Of a DNA stretch of 7,721 nt, positions 1-5,957 are shown piece by piece (position 1 is the stretch's first letter; each line of letters starts with the position of its first letter). Made by a program: the position numbers and the translations under genes. Location of the stretch: contig DLLB01000051.1 of the NCBI GenBank assembly GCA_002477905.1, forward strand, positions 1 through 7,721. The letters are read 5' to 3'. Origin of the DNA: Clostridiales bacterium UBA7573. GTDB taxonomy: Bacteria > Bacillota > Clostridia > Oscillospirales > CAG-272. The notes under the pieces are model-generated. The model was not told the DNA's origin and did not search any database. It was given only the letters and a program-made list of their open reading frames with translations.

Positions 1-162
1 GTCATCCTCATGATGGTGATGGCATTCACAGTCAGGATCGTCGCATTCCTCCTCGTCGTGGTGATGATGATGGTGTTCTTCGTCATCCTCATGATGGTGA
101 TGGCATTCACAGTCGGGATCGTCACATTCCTCCTCGTCATGGTGATGATGGTGGTGTTCCTC
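1..162. repeat. Two tandem 81-bp units coding a His/Asp/Glu/Cys-rich repeat
   Basis: Bases 1-81 and 82-162 align without gaps and differ at five positions. On the minus strand each encodes an identical 27-residue unit: EE, six His, DEEE, then CDDPDCEC, four His and EDD (protein residues 219-245 and 246-272). Each unit carries ten His and three Cys. The window ends exactly at a unit boundary, so more copies may follow. The preceding residues HSHHDEEE look like a degenerate partial unit. Confidence 0.95.
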
Positions 163-816
163 CTCTTCATCGTGATGGGAATGTGTTTCGGCAGCCAAAT
201 GTGCCAGTTCGGCTTCCAGCGTATCCTCCCGTTCCATTGCGGAGAGAATTTGTGCGCCGGTCAATGCATCCCAATCGGTTGTAATGATGGTTGCAGTTGT
301 ATTGTGCGCGCGAAGCAGTTCTACGCAAGCGGCAACTTTTTCCGTACTTAGTCCTTTGGTATGGCTGAGCAATATCGTGCCGGCGTTCGATACTTGGTCG
401 AGGAAAAATTCACCGAAGTTTTTCAGATATAATTTGCATTTTGCGGCGTCTACTACGGTGACGAAACTGTTCAGTTTTGCGTCCGGTGTTTCCACGCCCT
501 GCACGGCGCGGATGACATCACTGAGTTTGCCAACGCCGGATGGCTCAATCAGAATCCGGTCCGGATGAAATTCCGACAGCACTTTTTTTAGTGCCTTTCC
601 AAAATCACCGACCAGACTGCAACAGATGCACCCGGAATTCATCTCTGTAATTTCAATCCCCGCATCCTGCAAAAAGCCGCCGTCGATCCCGATCTGACCG
701 AATTCATTTTCAATCAAAACCAGTTTTTCCCCACAATAAGCTTCTTTGATCAGCTTTTTGATGAGCGTGGTTTTACCTGCGCCGAGAAATCCCGAAAATA
801 TATCAATTTTTGTCAT
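1..816 (-). CDS. CobW/G3E-family GTPase, metal chaperone type (3' end outside window)
   Basis: Reading from the ATG at 816 gives 272 residues open to the window edge. Residues 9-17 form a Walker A loop (GFLGAGKTT), residues 35-44 the switch-I-like IENEFGQIGI, residues 63-66 the CxCC metal site (GCICCS), and residues 91-94 the EPSG Walker B-type element. These are hallmarks of the COG0523/CobW group, whose members use GTP to deliver Zn, Co, Ni or similar ions to target proteins. The usual NKxD guanine-recognition element is not obvious: the matching stretch near residues 150-155 reads LSHTKG. From about residue 212 the protein becomes a His/Glu/Asp/Cys-rich tract, which in this family lies between the GTPase domain and the CobW C-terminal domain; the latter would lie beyond the edge. 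The start is supported by AAAGGA at 825-830, 8 nt upstream, and by a strong promoter. Family assignment is secure; the metal is unknown. Confidence 0.93.
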   Translation of the reverse strand, partial: MTKIDIFSGFLGAGKTTLIKKLIKEAYCGEKLVLIENEFGQIGIDGGFLQDAGIEITEMNSGCICCSLVGDFGKALKKVLSEFHPDRILIEPSGVGKLSDVIRAVQGVETPDAKLNSFVTVVDAAKCKLYLKNFGEFFLDQVSNAGTILLSHTKGLSTEKVAACVELLRAHNTTATIITTDWDALTGAQILSAMEREDTLEAELAHLAAETHSHHDEEEEHHHHHHDEEECDDPDCECHHHHEDDEEHHHHHHDEEECDDPDCECHHHHEDD

Positions 817-835
817 AAGAATCATCCTTTCCGTA

Positions 836-861
836 TTTGCGGATTTTTTTGCTTCCGCAAA
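836..861 (-). promoter_or_regulatory. Leader hairpin upstream of the CobW GTPase gene
   Basis: TTTGCGGA (836-843) and TCCGCAAA (854-861) form a perfect 8-bp inverted repeat with a 10-nt loop. It lies between the predicted transcription start (near 870) and the ribosome site at 825-830, so it would fold in the mRNA leader. In the minus-strand transcript the 3' arm can also pair weakly with a downstream CGGA (830-833) next to the ribosome site. The structure is seen in the sequence; a regulatory role is inference. Confidence 0.5.
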
Positions 862-876
862 ACTTTTCATTCCAAT

Positions 877-905
877 ATTATATACCCGATTGTAACGAAA
901 GTCAA
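877..905 (-). promoter_or_regulatory. Sigma-A promoter of the CobW GTPase gene
   Basis: On the minus strand, TTGACT (905-900) and TATAAT (882-877) are separated by exactly 17 bp, one mismatch from the full consensus. Predicted transcription start is near 870, giving a leader of about 54 nt. Confidence 0.88.
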
Positions 906-909
906 CGCT

Positions 910-939
910 ATTCTGTGAAATTTTCGCAGAATGCGAAAA
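910..939. promoter_or_regulatory. Overlapping inverted repeats in the divergent intergenic region (candidate operator)
   Basis: ATTCTGTGAAA (910-920) and TTTCGCAGAAT (922-932) form an 11-bp inverted repeat around a single central base, with one mismatch. A second perfect 7-bp repeat, TTTTCGC (921-927) with GCGAAAA (933-939), shares one arm with the first. The block sits 5 bp upstream of the GTPase promoter -35 box and upstream of the divergent DUF1540 gene, a typical place for a regulator that senses the state of both. It does not match Zur, Fur or PerR boxes that I know, so the regulator is unidentified. Confidence 0.5.
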
Positions 940-1012
940 ATAAAAATAGAGCTTAAAAGATTTCGCGTATAAAAAACGGGAAGTGGGAAACGCTAATCTT
1001 TACATTCCAAAG

Positions 1013-1019
1013 AAAGGGG
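1013..1019 (+). promoter_or_regulatory. Ribosome binding site fixing the DUF1540 start
   Basis: AAAGGGG lies 11 nt before the ATG at 1031. A longer reading from a GTG at 983 has no comparable site and would add 16 residues unlike the family, so 1031 is preferred. Confidence 0.65.
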
Positions 1020-1030
1020 ATTTCTCAATC

Positions 1031-1231
1031 ATGACAGACGAAACCAAAAAGCATAACTGTTGCACAGGCGGATGCTATGCAAATAAGAGCATTGCCTGCA
1101 CGGTGAATCAGTGCGCAAATCATTGCGGCAGTGAAGATTATTGCTCTCTCGACCATATTCAGGTTGTGACGCATGAAGCCAATCCGACCGTACCGCAGTG
1201 CACGGATTGCGGCTCTTTCCGTAAGAAGTAA
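1031..1231 (+). CDS. DUF1540 domain small cysteine-rich protein
   Basis: This is a 66-residue soluble protein with nine Cys (10, 11, 15, 23, 28, 32, 38, 57, 60) and four His. Residues 21-63 follow the DUF1540 pattern known from Firmicutes: CTVNQC, then C-S-L-D-x-I-x-V, then CTDCGSF. The N-terminal CC-x3-C cluster (10-15) adds ligands in front of the core. The family has no established function; the Cys spacing suggests metal binding or disulfides, which is inference. No signal peptide or membrane segment is visible. It is transcribed divergently from the CobW GTPase across a shared palindromic region and is followed by a strong terminator, so it is monocistronic. A TATAAA at 968-973 could be its -10 box, but no convincing -35 accompanies it. 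Confidence 0.88.
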   Translation: MTDETKKHNCCTGGCYANKSIACTVNQCANHCGSEDYCSLDHIQVVTHEANPTVPQCTDCGSFRKK

Positions 1232-1256
1232 GATTTCCCGGGAAAATCTATTTGGG

Positions 1257-1311
1257 CTAACAGAAAAGGACGAACCGTATGGTTCGTCCTTTTCTGTTAG
1301 GGATTCTTTTT
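1257..1311 (+). terminator. Rho-independent terminator of the DUF1540 gene
   Basis: A perfect 20-bp inverted repeat (1257-1276 with 1281-1300) closes a GTAT loop and is followed by TTCTTTTT at 1304-1311. The stem is unusually long and has no mismatch. It separates the small gene from pcrA. Confidence 0.87.
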
Positions 1312-1356
1312 GATCGCAAAATTGCAAAGATTTTCAAAAATCTTTTTCTCCCGCTC

Positions 1357-1385
1357 TTGATTCCTGCTTGAAAATGTAGTACAAT
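1357..1385 (+). promoter_or_regulatory. Sigma-A promoter of pcrA
   Basis: TTGATT (1357-1362) and TACAAT (1380-1385) are separated by 17 bp. The transcription start would fall near 1392, leaving a short leader that holds the GGAGGA ribosome site just before the ATG at 1414. Confidence 0.7.
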
Positions 1386-1413
1386 AAGAATAGCAAAGAA
1401 ACGGAGGATACCT

Positions 1414-3825
1414 ATGAAGCAGACAACAGAGCAGACGACCGACGCGCGCAGGAAGCATTATTTACAAGTGAAGCGCGCCTTGTTTGACAAAGCCTATGGA
1501 TTTTTGAATGAGAAGCAACGGGAGGCAGTTTTTTCCGACTTAAATGCCCCTCTGCTTGTTCTTGCCGGCGCGGGAAGCGGAAAAACCACGGTGTTGGTCA
1601 ATCGGATCGCATATTTTCTCAAATACGGAAACGCCTATGCGGATGAACAACTTCCGAATGGCATCACAGAGGAAGAAATCGCGGTATTAGAGTCCATGCT
1701 GGATGCGCCGAAAGACCAGATCGAGAACGTTCTGCCGCAGTTTGCGTGCAACCCGTTGAAACCGTGGAGTATTCTGAGTATTACATTTACCAATAAAGCG
1801 GCAAATGAAATGAAGGAACGGCTTGCCAAAACGGTAGGTGAGGATGCAAAAGAAATCTGGAGCGGTACATTTCATTCCGTCTGCGCACGGATTCTGCGCC
1901 GTTATGGTGACAGGATGGGGTATACTTCCGATTTTACGATTTATGATACGGAAGATGTCAAAAAGCAAATTACGGCATGTCTGAAAGCACTTTCGATTGA
2001 CGAAAAATTACTGCCGCCGAAAACCGTTATGTCGGAGATCAGCAAAGCCAAAAACGAATTGCAATCCCCAAAGGAATTTGCAAAAAAGGCAAGCGAAGAT
2101 TTTCGGCTTGGGCAGATTGCAGCAGTGTATGAACGGTATCAGGAAAATCTGGCGCGGTCCAATGCGATGGATTTTGATGATCTGATCGGCAAGGCAGTGG
2201 AGTTGTTTGAAACGCAACCGGATGTATTGGAGAAGCTGTCCCGCCAGTTTTCCTATGTTGCGGTGGATGAGTATCAGGATACCAATCACGCGCAGTTCCG
2301 GTTGGCGGAGTTATTGTCCGGACACTATCAGAATCTGATGGTGGTGGGGGACGATGACCAAAGTATCTACAAATTCCGCGGCGCGACCATTGAAAATATT
2401 TTGCAGTTTGACCGCGTATTTCCCCAAGCACATGTGGTGCGGTTGGAGCAGAATTACCGCTCGACCAAGATGATTCTGGCGGCGGCGAATGCGGTCATCG
2501 CACATAATACCGGCAGACATGAAAAATCGCTTTGGACGGAAAATCCGGAAGGCGAAAAGGTTGTGGTGCGATGCAAATCCACTCAGGATGACGAAGCGCG
2601 GTTTATCTCCGGACGCATTATGACCGAGGTTTCCAACGGCAAGCATAAATACAGTGATTATGCAATCCTCTATCGTGTCAACGCGCAGTCCAACGCTTTG
2701 GAAAAAGTCTTTTCCCGCACCGGCGTGCCTTATCGGATGCTAGGCGGTGTACGGTTTTACGAGCGCAAGGAAGTCAAAGATATGCTGGCATATCTTTGCT
2801 TGATTCACAATCCGAACGATAATCTGCGTCTGCGCCGCATTATCAATGAACCTAAGCGCAAGATCGGAGAGACTACGCTTTCTGCGGTAGAAGCACTTGC
2901 AGAGGCGGAGCATAAGTCTATGCTGGGAATTATTCAGGAGGCGGACGCATATCCCGCGCTTCAGCGGGTATATTCCAATTTGCTTTCCTTCGCCAGAATC
3001 ATGGATGAACTGACGGATTTGGCAAAAAGCGAACCCTTGTCGGATTTGTTCCGTGCGGTCTATGAAAGAACCGGTTATAAGGAAATGCTGGAGAAGGCAG
3101 GACTTTTGGAGATTGATCGGACACAGAACGTGGAGGAACTGATCTCCAACGCTGTGGAATATGAACAAGAACATCCGGATGCAACGCTCGGCGGTTTTTT
3201 GGAGGAAGTAGCATTGGTTTCGGATATTGATCAATATGATGAAGAAGCCAACGCAGTCGTGATGATGACAATTCACAGTGCAAAAGGATTGGAATTCCCG
3301 GTCGTCTTTCTTCCAGGTATGGAGGAGGGAATCTTTCCGGGTAGAATGTCTGCTGTGGATCCGGTGGAGCTGGAGGAAGAACGCCGGCTTGCCTATGTGG
3401 CGATGACACGCGCGAAAGAAAAACTGTATTGCCTGCGGGCGCATGAACGTTTGCTGTACGGACAGACGCAGTACAATCCCCCCTCTCGTTTTCTGAAAGA
3501 AATTCCGCCTGAATATGCGGATGTGGAGGATCTGAACCGCAAACGACAGGTGCGTGCCGAGGATGGCTCGAAACCGCGCAGACGCCTTTTGTCGGAGGAG
3601 TTTTGCAAGAATCCACTGGATATTGCCGCCAAAGCAGCACAGATTCCGACTGCACCAACCCGGTCCTATCGGGTGGGAGAACGCGTGTGCCATGCAACTT
3701 TTGGCATCGGCGTGATTTTGTCCGCGCGTAAGATCGGCAACGATACATTATATGAAATTGAATTTGTCGGCGGGAATGTCAAAAAGCTGATGGGGAATTA
3801 TGCAAAGCTGACGCCTGGTATATAA
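1414..3825 (+). CDS. pcrA: ATP-dependent DNA helicase PcrA/UvrD (superfamily 1A)
   Basis: This 803-residue protein is a 3'-to-5' DNA helicase acting in nucleotide excision repair, rolling-circle plasmid replication and removal of RecA filaments. All SF1 motifs are present: Q motif LNEKQREAV (31-39), motif I AGAGSGKT (51-58), Ia ITFTNKAA (123-130), Ib GTFHS (151-155), II VDEYQDT (284-290), III GDDDQSIYKFRG (312-323), IV QNYRS (346-350), V TIHSAKGLEFP (619-629) and VI RRLAYVAMTRAKE (657-669). The C-terminus (from about 755, GERVCHATFGIGVI) is the Tudor-like domain that contacts RNA polymerase in PcrA. About 47 residues (70-116) separate the RIAYFL helix from PWSIL, where the Geobacillus PcrA has about six, so there is an insertion in domain 1A. 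GGAGGA lies 7 nt before the ATG. The gene has its own promoter and terminator. Confidence 0.97.
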   Translation: MKQTTEQTTDARRKHYLQVKRALFDKAYGFLNEKQREAVFSDLNAPLLVLAGAGSGKTTVLVNRIAYFLKYGNAYADEQLPNGITEEEIAVLESMLDAPKDQIENVLPQFACNPLKPWSILSITFTNKAANEMKERLAKTVGEDAKEIWSGTFHSVCARILRRYGDRMGYTSDFTIYDTEDVKKQITACLKALSIDEKLLPPKTVMSEISKAKNELQSPKEFAKKASEDFRLGQIAAVYERYQENLARSNAMDFDDLIGKAVELFETQPDVLEKLSRQFSYVAVDEYQDTNHAQFRLAELLSGHYQNLMVVGDDDQSIYKFRGATIENILQFDRVFPQAHVVRLEQNYRSTKMILAAANAVIAHNTGRHEKSLWTENPEGEKVVVRCKSTQDDEARFISGRIMTEVSNGKHKYSDYAILYRVNAQSNALEKVFSRTGVPYRMLGGVRFYERKEVKDMLAYLCLIHNPNDNLRLRRIINEPKRKIGETTLSAVEALAEAEHKSMLGIIQEADAYPALQRVYSNLLSFARIMDELTDLAKSEPLSDLFRAVYERTGYKEMLEKAGLLEIDRTQNVEELISNAVEYEQEHPDATLGGFLEEVALVSDIDQYDEEANAVVMMTIHSAKGLEFPVVFLPGMEEGIFPGRMSAVDPVELEEERRLAYVAMTRAKEKLYCLRAHERLLYGQTQYNPPSRFLKEIPPEYADVEDLNRKRQVRAEDGSKPRRRLLSEEFCKNPLDIAAKAAQIPTAPTRSYRVGERVCHATFGIGVILSARKIGNDTLYEIEFVGGNVKKLMGNYAKLTPGI

Positions 3826-3830
3826 CGCGG

Positions 3831-3868
3831 AAAACCGCTTTTTGAGGGATGCCCCAAAAGCGGTTTTT
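3831..3868 (+). terminator. Terminator between convergent pcrA and spoIIID
   Basis: AAAACCGCTTTT (3831-3842) pairs perfectly with AAAAGCGGTTTT (3856-3867), and a T run follows. The A-rich left arm gives a T run on the other strand too, so it may also serve the minus-strand spoIIID transcript ending at 3907. Confidence 0.85.
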
Positions 3869-3906
3869 CTGCCTGAAAGGGAAGCTGTTTACAGAGTACT
3901 TATTTT

Positions 3907-4185
3907 TTATGCTTGCCTTTTTTGCCTTAACTGCTGGTATTTTTCCCGTGTTGCCTGCCCGCCGCGCAGATGACGCTGCGCTTTGTTCTGAAGCAAAAGG
4001 GTATGCACTTCTGTGTAAAGTGAAGGAGATACCTGCCGCAATTTTTCCGTGACGTCTTTGTGGACGGTGGATTTGCTGATGCCGAACGCTTTGGCGGCGT
4101 CCCGCACAGTCGCCTTTTTTTCCAGCAGATATTCTCCCAACAGAACGCAGCGATGTCCTAAATCCGGATGTTCCGATTCATACAT
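3907..4185 (-). CDS. spoIIID: Sporulation transcription factor SpoIIID
   Basis: This 92-residue DNA-binding protein matches Bacillus SpoIIID (93 aa) along its length. SpoIIID acts in the mother cell, after sigma-E, switching genes on and off before sigma-K takes over. Visible are the helix-turn-helix TVRDAAKAFGISKSTVHKD (26-44) and the C-terminal signature RHLRGGQAT (71-79), followed by a basic tail (REKYQQLRQKRQ). The start at 4185 is set by GGGGAGA at 4191-4197, 5 nt upstream; an upstream in-frame codon at 4218 would add 11 residues but overlaps the candidate promoter -10 box. It lies 54 nt downstream of the ferritin-like gene on the same strand, and its mRNA converges on that of pcrA. Its presence implies an endospore-forming lineage. 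Confidence 0.95.
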   Translation of the reverse strand: MYESEHPDLGHRCVLLGEYLLEKKATVRDAAKAFGISKSTVHKDVTEKLRQVSPSLYTEVHTLLLQNKAQRHLRGGQATREKYQQLRQKRQA

Positions 4186-4216
4186 AGTGATCTCCCCGTT
4201 TTCAGTGATTTTGTAC

Positions 4217-4245
4217 ACTATATGAACAAAAAAACAGCTTTATGA
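4217..4245 (-). promoter_or_regulatory. Candidate sigma-E promoter of spoIIID
   Basis: On the minus strand, TCATAAA (4245-4239) and CATATAGT (4224-4217) are separated by 14 bp. The Bacillus sigma-E consensus is about KMATATT, 14 bp, CATACAAT, and spoIIID is a classic sigma-E target. The -35 element overlaps the stop codon of the upstream ferritin-like gene (4242-4240). The match is partial, so this is inference supported by known regulation of the gene. Confidence 0.5.
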
Positions 4246-4776
4246 ATCGCAGGAAGAAAGATCTGCAAGCGCACACTGAAACTCATTTAAATGCATCTGC
4301 TCATCCATGCAGATCCGACGTAAAAGCGCACGGATGCCTTCTTCGGTGATGGCACAGATGGCATCCTGATAGGCGCGGATTGCGGCTTCTTCTGCCCGGA
4401 TATTTTCGGTCAGGATTGCCCTTGCATCCATTTCATAATTGACAAAGGAAGCGTTCCAGTATTGATTGGCGTTTCCGCGTCTGCGATAAGGGGTTTTCGC
4501 ATAGTATTGCGGATCTCCGCCGAGCTGTACGATGAGCTCGCCAAGTAATTGCAGATGCCGCATTTCCGCAATGCTGATGCGTTCTAAAAGCGCAGCCAGA
4601 TCCGGATAACGGCTGTCTACGCATAATTCCTGATATAAATATTGTGCGATGGCAGTCAGTTCTCCTGCCGCTCCGGCATATAGGGGGCGAATCAGATTCA
4701 CCGTTTGTTCATTTTGACAAAGCACCCGCACGGGTGGGTAGGGAAGATTGTGCGCGCAAGCGTCCAGTTCACTCAT
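4240..4776 (-). CDS. Ferritin-like (rubrerythrin/bacterioferritin-type) di-iron protein
   Basis: This 178-residue protein is mostly helical, with two repeated halves. Likely metal ligands are E39 (GELTAI) and E71/H74 (AEMRH) in the first half, and E129 (AEEAAI) and E159/H162 (DEQMH) in the second, the E...ExxH...E...ExxH pattern of four-helix di-metal carboxylate proteins. Such proteins store iron or destroy peroxide or oxygen species. The N-terminal PYPPV-x-GELTA region also recalls the Mn-catalase-like spore coat protein CotJC, so a sporulation role is possible. There is no signal peptide or visible rubredoxin domain, so it is not a classical rubrerythrin. The ATG at 4776 is preferred over a TTG at 4794, which lies on the 5' side of the ribosome site. 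It is divergent from apbE and followed by spoIIID. I saw no convincing promoter. Confidence 0.85.
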   Translation of the reverse strand: MSELDACAHNLPYPPVRVLCQNEQTVNLIRPLYAGAAGELTAIAQYLYQELCVDSRYPDLAALLERISIAEMRHLQLLGELIVQLGGDPQYYAKTPYRRRGNANQYWNASFVNYEMDARAILTENIRAEEAAIRAYQDAICAITEEGIRALLRRICMDEQMHLNEFQCALADLSSCDS

Positions 4777-4781
4777 GAGAT

Positions 4782-4787
4782 CCCTCC
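4782..4787 (-). promoter_or_regulatory. Ribosome binding site fixing the ferritin-like start
   Basis: GGAGGG lies 5 nt before the ATG at 4776. It falls inside the coding sequence if the TTG at 4794 were used, which argues for the shorter protein. Confidence 0.75.
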
Positions 4788-4797
4788 GTTGCAAATT

Positions 4798-4858
4798 GCC
4801 GGGAGAAGATTTTCCGGCTTCTACAACAGCAGAATATGCACGAATCTGAAAATCGTGC
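4798..4858. promoter_or_regulatory. Two small inverted repeats between divergent ferritin-like and apbE genes
   Basis: GCCGG...CCGGC spans 4798-4818 and pairs further inward through A-T and G-T pairs. GCACGA (4838-4843) pairs with TCGTGC (4853-4858) over a 9-nt loop, just ahead of the apbE ribosome site. The 95-nt gap must hold the promoters of both genes, but I find no near-consensus sigma-A boxes, so these repeats may mark regulator sites or leader hairpins. Function is unproven. Confidence 0.3.
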
Positions 4859-4871
4859 GGAAAGGACTTGC

Positions 4872-5897
4872 ATGAAAAGAAGATTTTTTTTCATTTTGCT
4901 TTTGTTGTGTACTCTTTTTTCTTCCGGTTGCGGCACCGAGAAGTCTGCGCAGGCGGATTTCATTTCCATGGATACCGTTGTCCGATTACAGATTTATGGG
5001 AGCAATGCGCAAACGGCGTTGAATAACTGCCAAAAGACGCTTTCGGGTTTGGAAGCGCGTTTTGCAGATACGGGTGTAGAAAGTGAAGTTGTGCGTTTGA
5101 ATCAGGCAAACGGCGCGGAAACAGAAGTCAGTTCGTTGCTGTTTGAAATGTTGCAACTTGCGAAATCCATTTCTGCGGCGTTACCGGATACATTGGATCT
5201 GACAGTTGCACCCCTGACGGCGCTTTGGGGATTTTCCGGCGATGCAACGATGCATTTGCCGCAGGCGGCGCAAATTACGGCACTTTTACCCACGGTCGGC
5301 ATGGAATTGGTGGAGCTTTGCGCCGAGCGACAAACGGTGATTCTGCATTCCGGCGCCACGATTACGCTTGGCGCCATTGCAAAAGGATTGATCGGACGGG
5401 AGCTTGCCGCGCAATTAGATCGGGATCCGGGTGTCACACATGCCTATCTTTCGCTTGGAGGCAATGTACAGTTGGTCAAAAACAAGACAGACGCCACACC
5501 TTGGAAAATCGGACTTGCCAATCCGTCTGCCCATTCGGAATTGCTGGGGGTTTTTTCGCTGGCGTCTCCTTGCGCAGTGGTCACATCCGGAACTTATCAA
5601 CGGAATTTTACGGAAAACGGAACGCTTTACCACCATATTCTGCATCCCAGAACCGGCTATCCCGTAGAGAACGGAATGTGTTCTGTCACCATCCTGTGCC
5701 AGGACGGCATGCGGGCTGACGCCCTCTCCACGGCACTATTTGTTGCCGGTATAGAAAAAACGATTGCATATTATCGCGCACATCCGGATTTTGAATTCGT
5801 CTGCGTAACGGATACGCAGGAGATTTTCGTCAGTGCGGGAATTGCAGAACAATTTTCAATATTGTCTTCCGGGTATACCATACGCGTTGTGCAATGA
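4872..5897 (+). CDS. apbE: FAD:protein FMN transferase, ApbE family lipoprotein
   Basis: This 341-residue protein covalently attaches FMN, taken from FAD, to a threonine in target proteins such as RnfG/RnfD, NqrC or extracellular flavoproteins, on the outer face of the membrane. Residues 1-20 are a lipoprotein signal (MKRR, hydrophobic core, LFSSGC lipobox with C20). Family motifs follow: MDTVV (33-37), DLTVAPLTALWGF (109-121), LGAIAKG (166-172), SLGGNV (194-199), WKIGLANP (211-218), HPRTGYP (258-264) and ADALSTA (282-288), where D283 and T287 match known Mg/FAD ligands. The ATG at 4872 has AAAGGA a few bases upstream and gives a proper signal peptide; an in-frame ATG at 4836 would add 12 polar residues in front and lacks a ribosome site. 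No flavoprotein partner is encoded in the window. Confidence 0.95.
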   Translation: MKRRFFFILLLLCTLFSSGCGTEKSAQADFISMDTVVRLQIYGSNAQTALNNCQKTLSGLEARFADTGVESEVVRLNQANGAETEVSSLLFEMLQLAKSISAALPDTLDLTVAPLTALWGFSGDATMHLPQAAQITALLPTVGMELVELCAERQTVILHSGATITLGAIAKGLIGRELAAQLDRDPGVTHAYLSLGGNVQLVKNKTDATPWKIGLANPSAHSELLGVFSLASPCAVVTSGTYQRNFTENGTLYHHILHPRTGYPVENGMCSVTILCQDGMRADALSTALFVAGIEKTIAYYRAHPDFEFVCVTDTQEIFVSAGIAEQFSILSSGYTIRVVQ

Positions 5898-5957
5898 GGG
5901 ATCAGGAATGAATAAAATGTACAAAAATCGGAAACAATTCTTGTATAAAATGCCATA

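Noticed and set aside
10..351. Plus-strand ORF of 113 codons, very rich in Met and Val
   Set aside because: It is the antisense reading of the poly-His/Asp tract of the CobW GTPase; the hydrophobic look comes from complementing His codons.
1234..1245. Perfect 12-bp palindrome TTTCCCGGGAAA just after the DUF1540 stop
   Set aside because: It has no loop and no second copy in the window, and lies between a stop codon and a terminator, so I cannot assign a role.
1025..1327. Minus-strand ORF over the DUF1540 gene
   Set aside because: It runs through the terminator hairpin and is antisense to a recognisable cysteine-rich family.
1326..1347. AT-rich inverted repeat AAAGATTTT/AAAATCTTT followed by T residues, upstream of pcrA
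   Set aside because: The stem is almost all A-T and the loop is only two bases; a much stronger terminator lies just before it. Probably chance in an AT-rich spacer.
2740..3748. Long minus-strand ORFs (317 and 249 codons) inside pcrA
   Set aside because: They overlap helicase motifs on the opposite strand, show no family features and lack ribosome sites.
5225..5719. Plus-strand 164-codon ORF inside apbE
   Set aside because: It is an out-of-frame shadow rich in Arg and Gly; apbE motifs cover the same bases.
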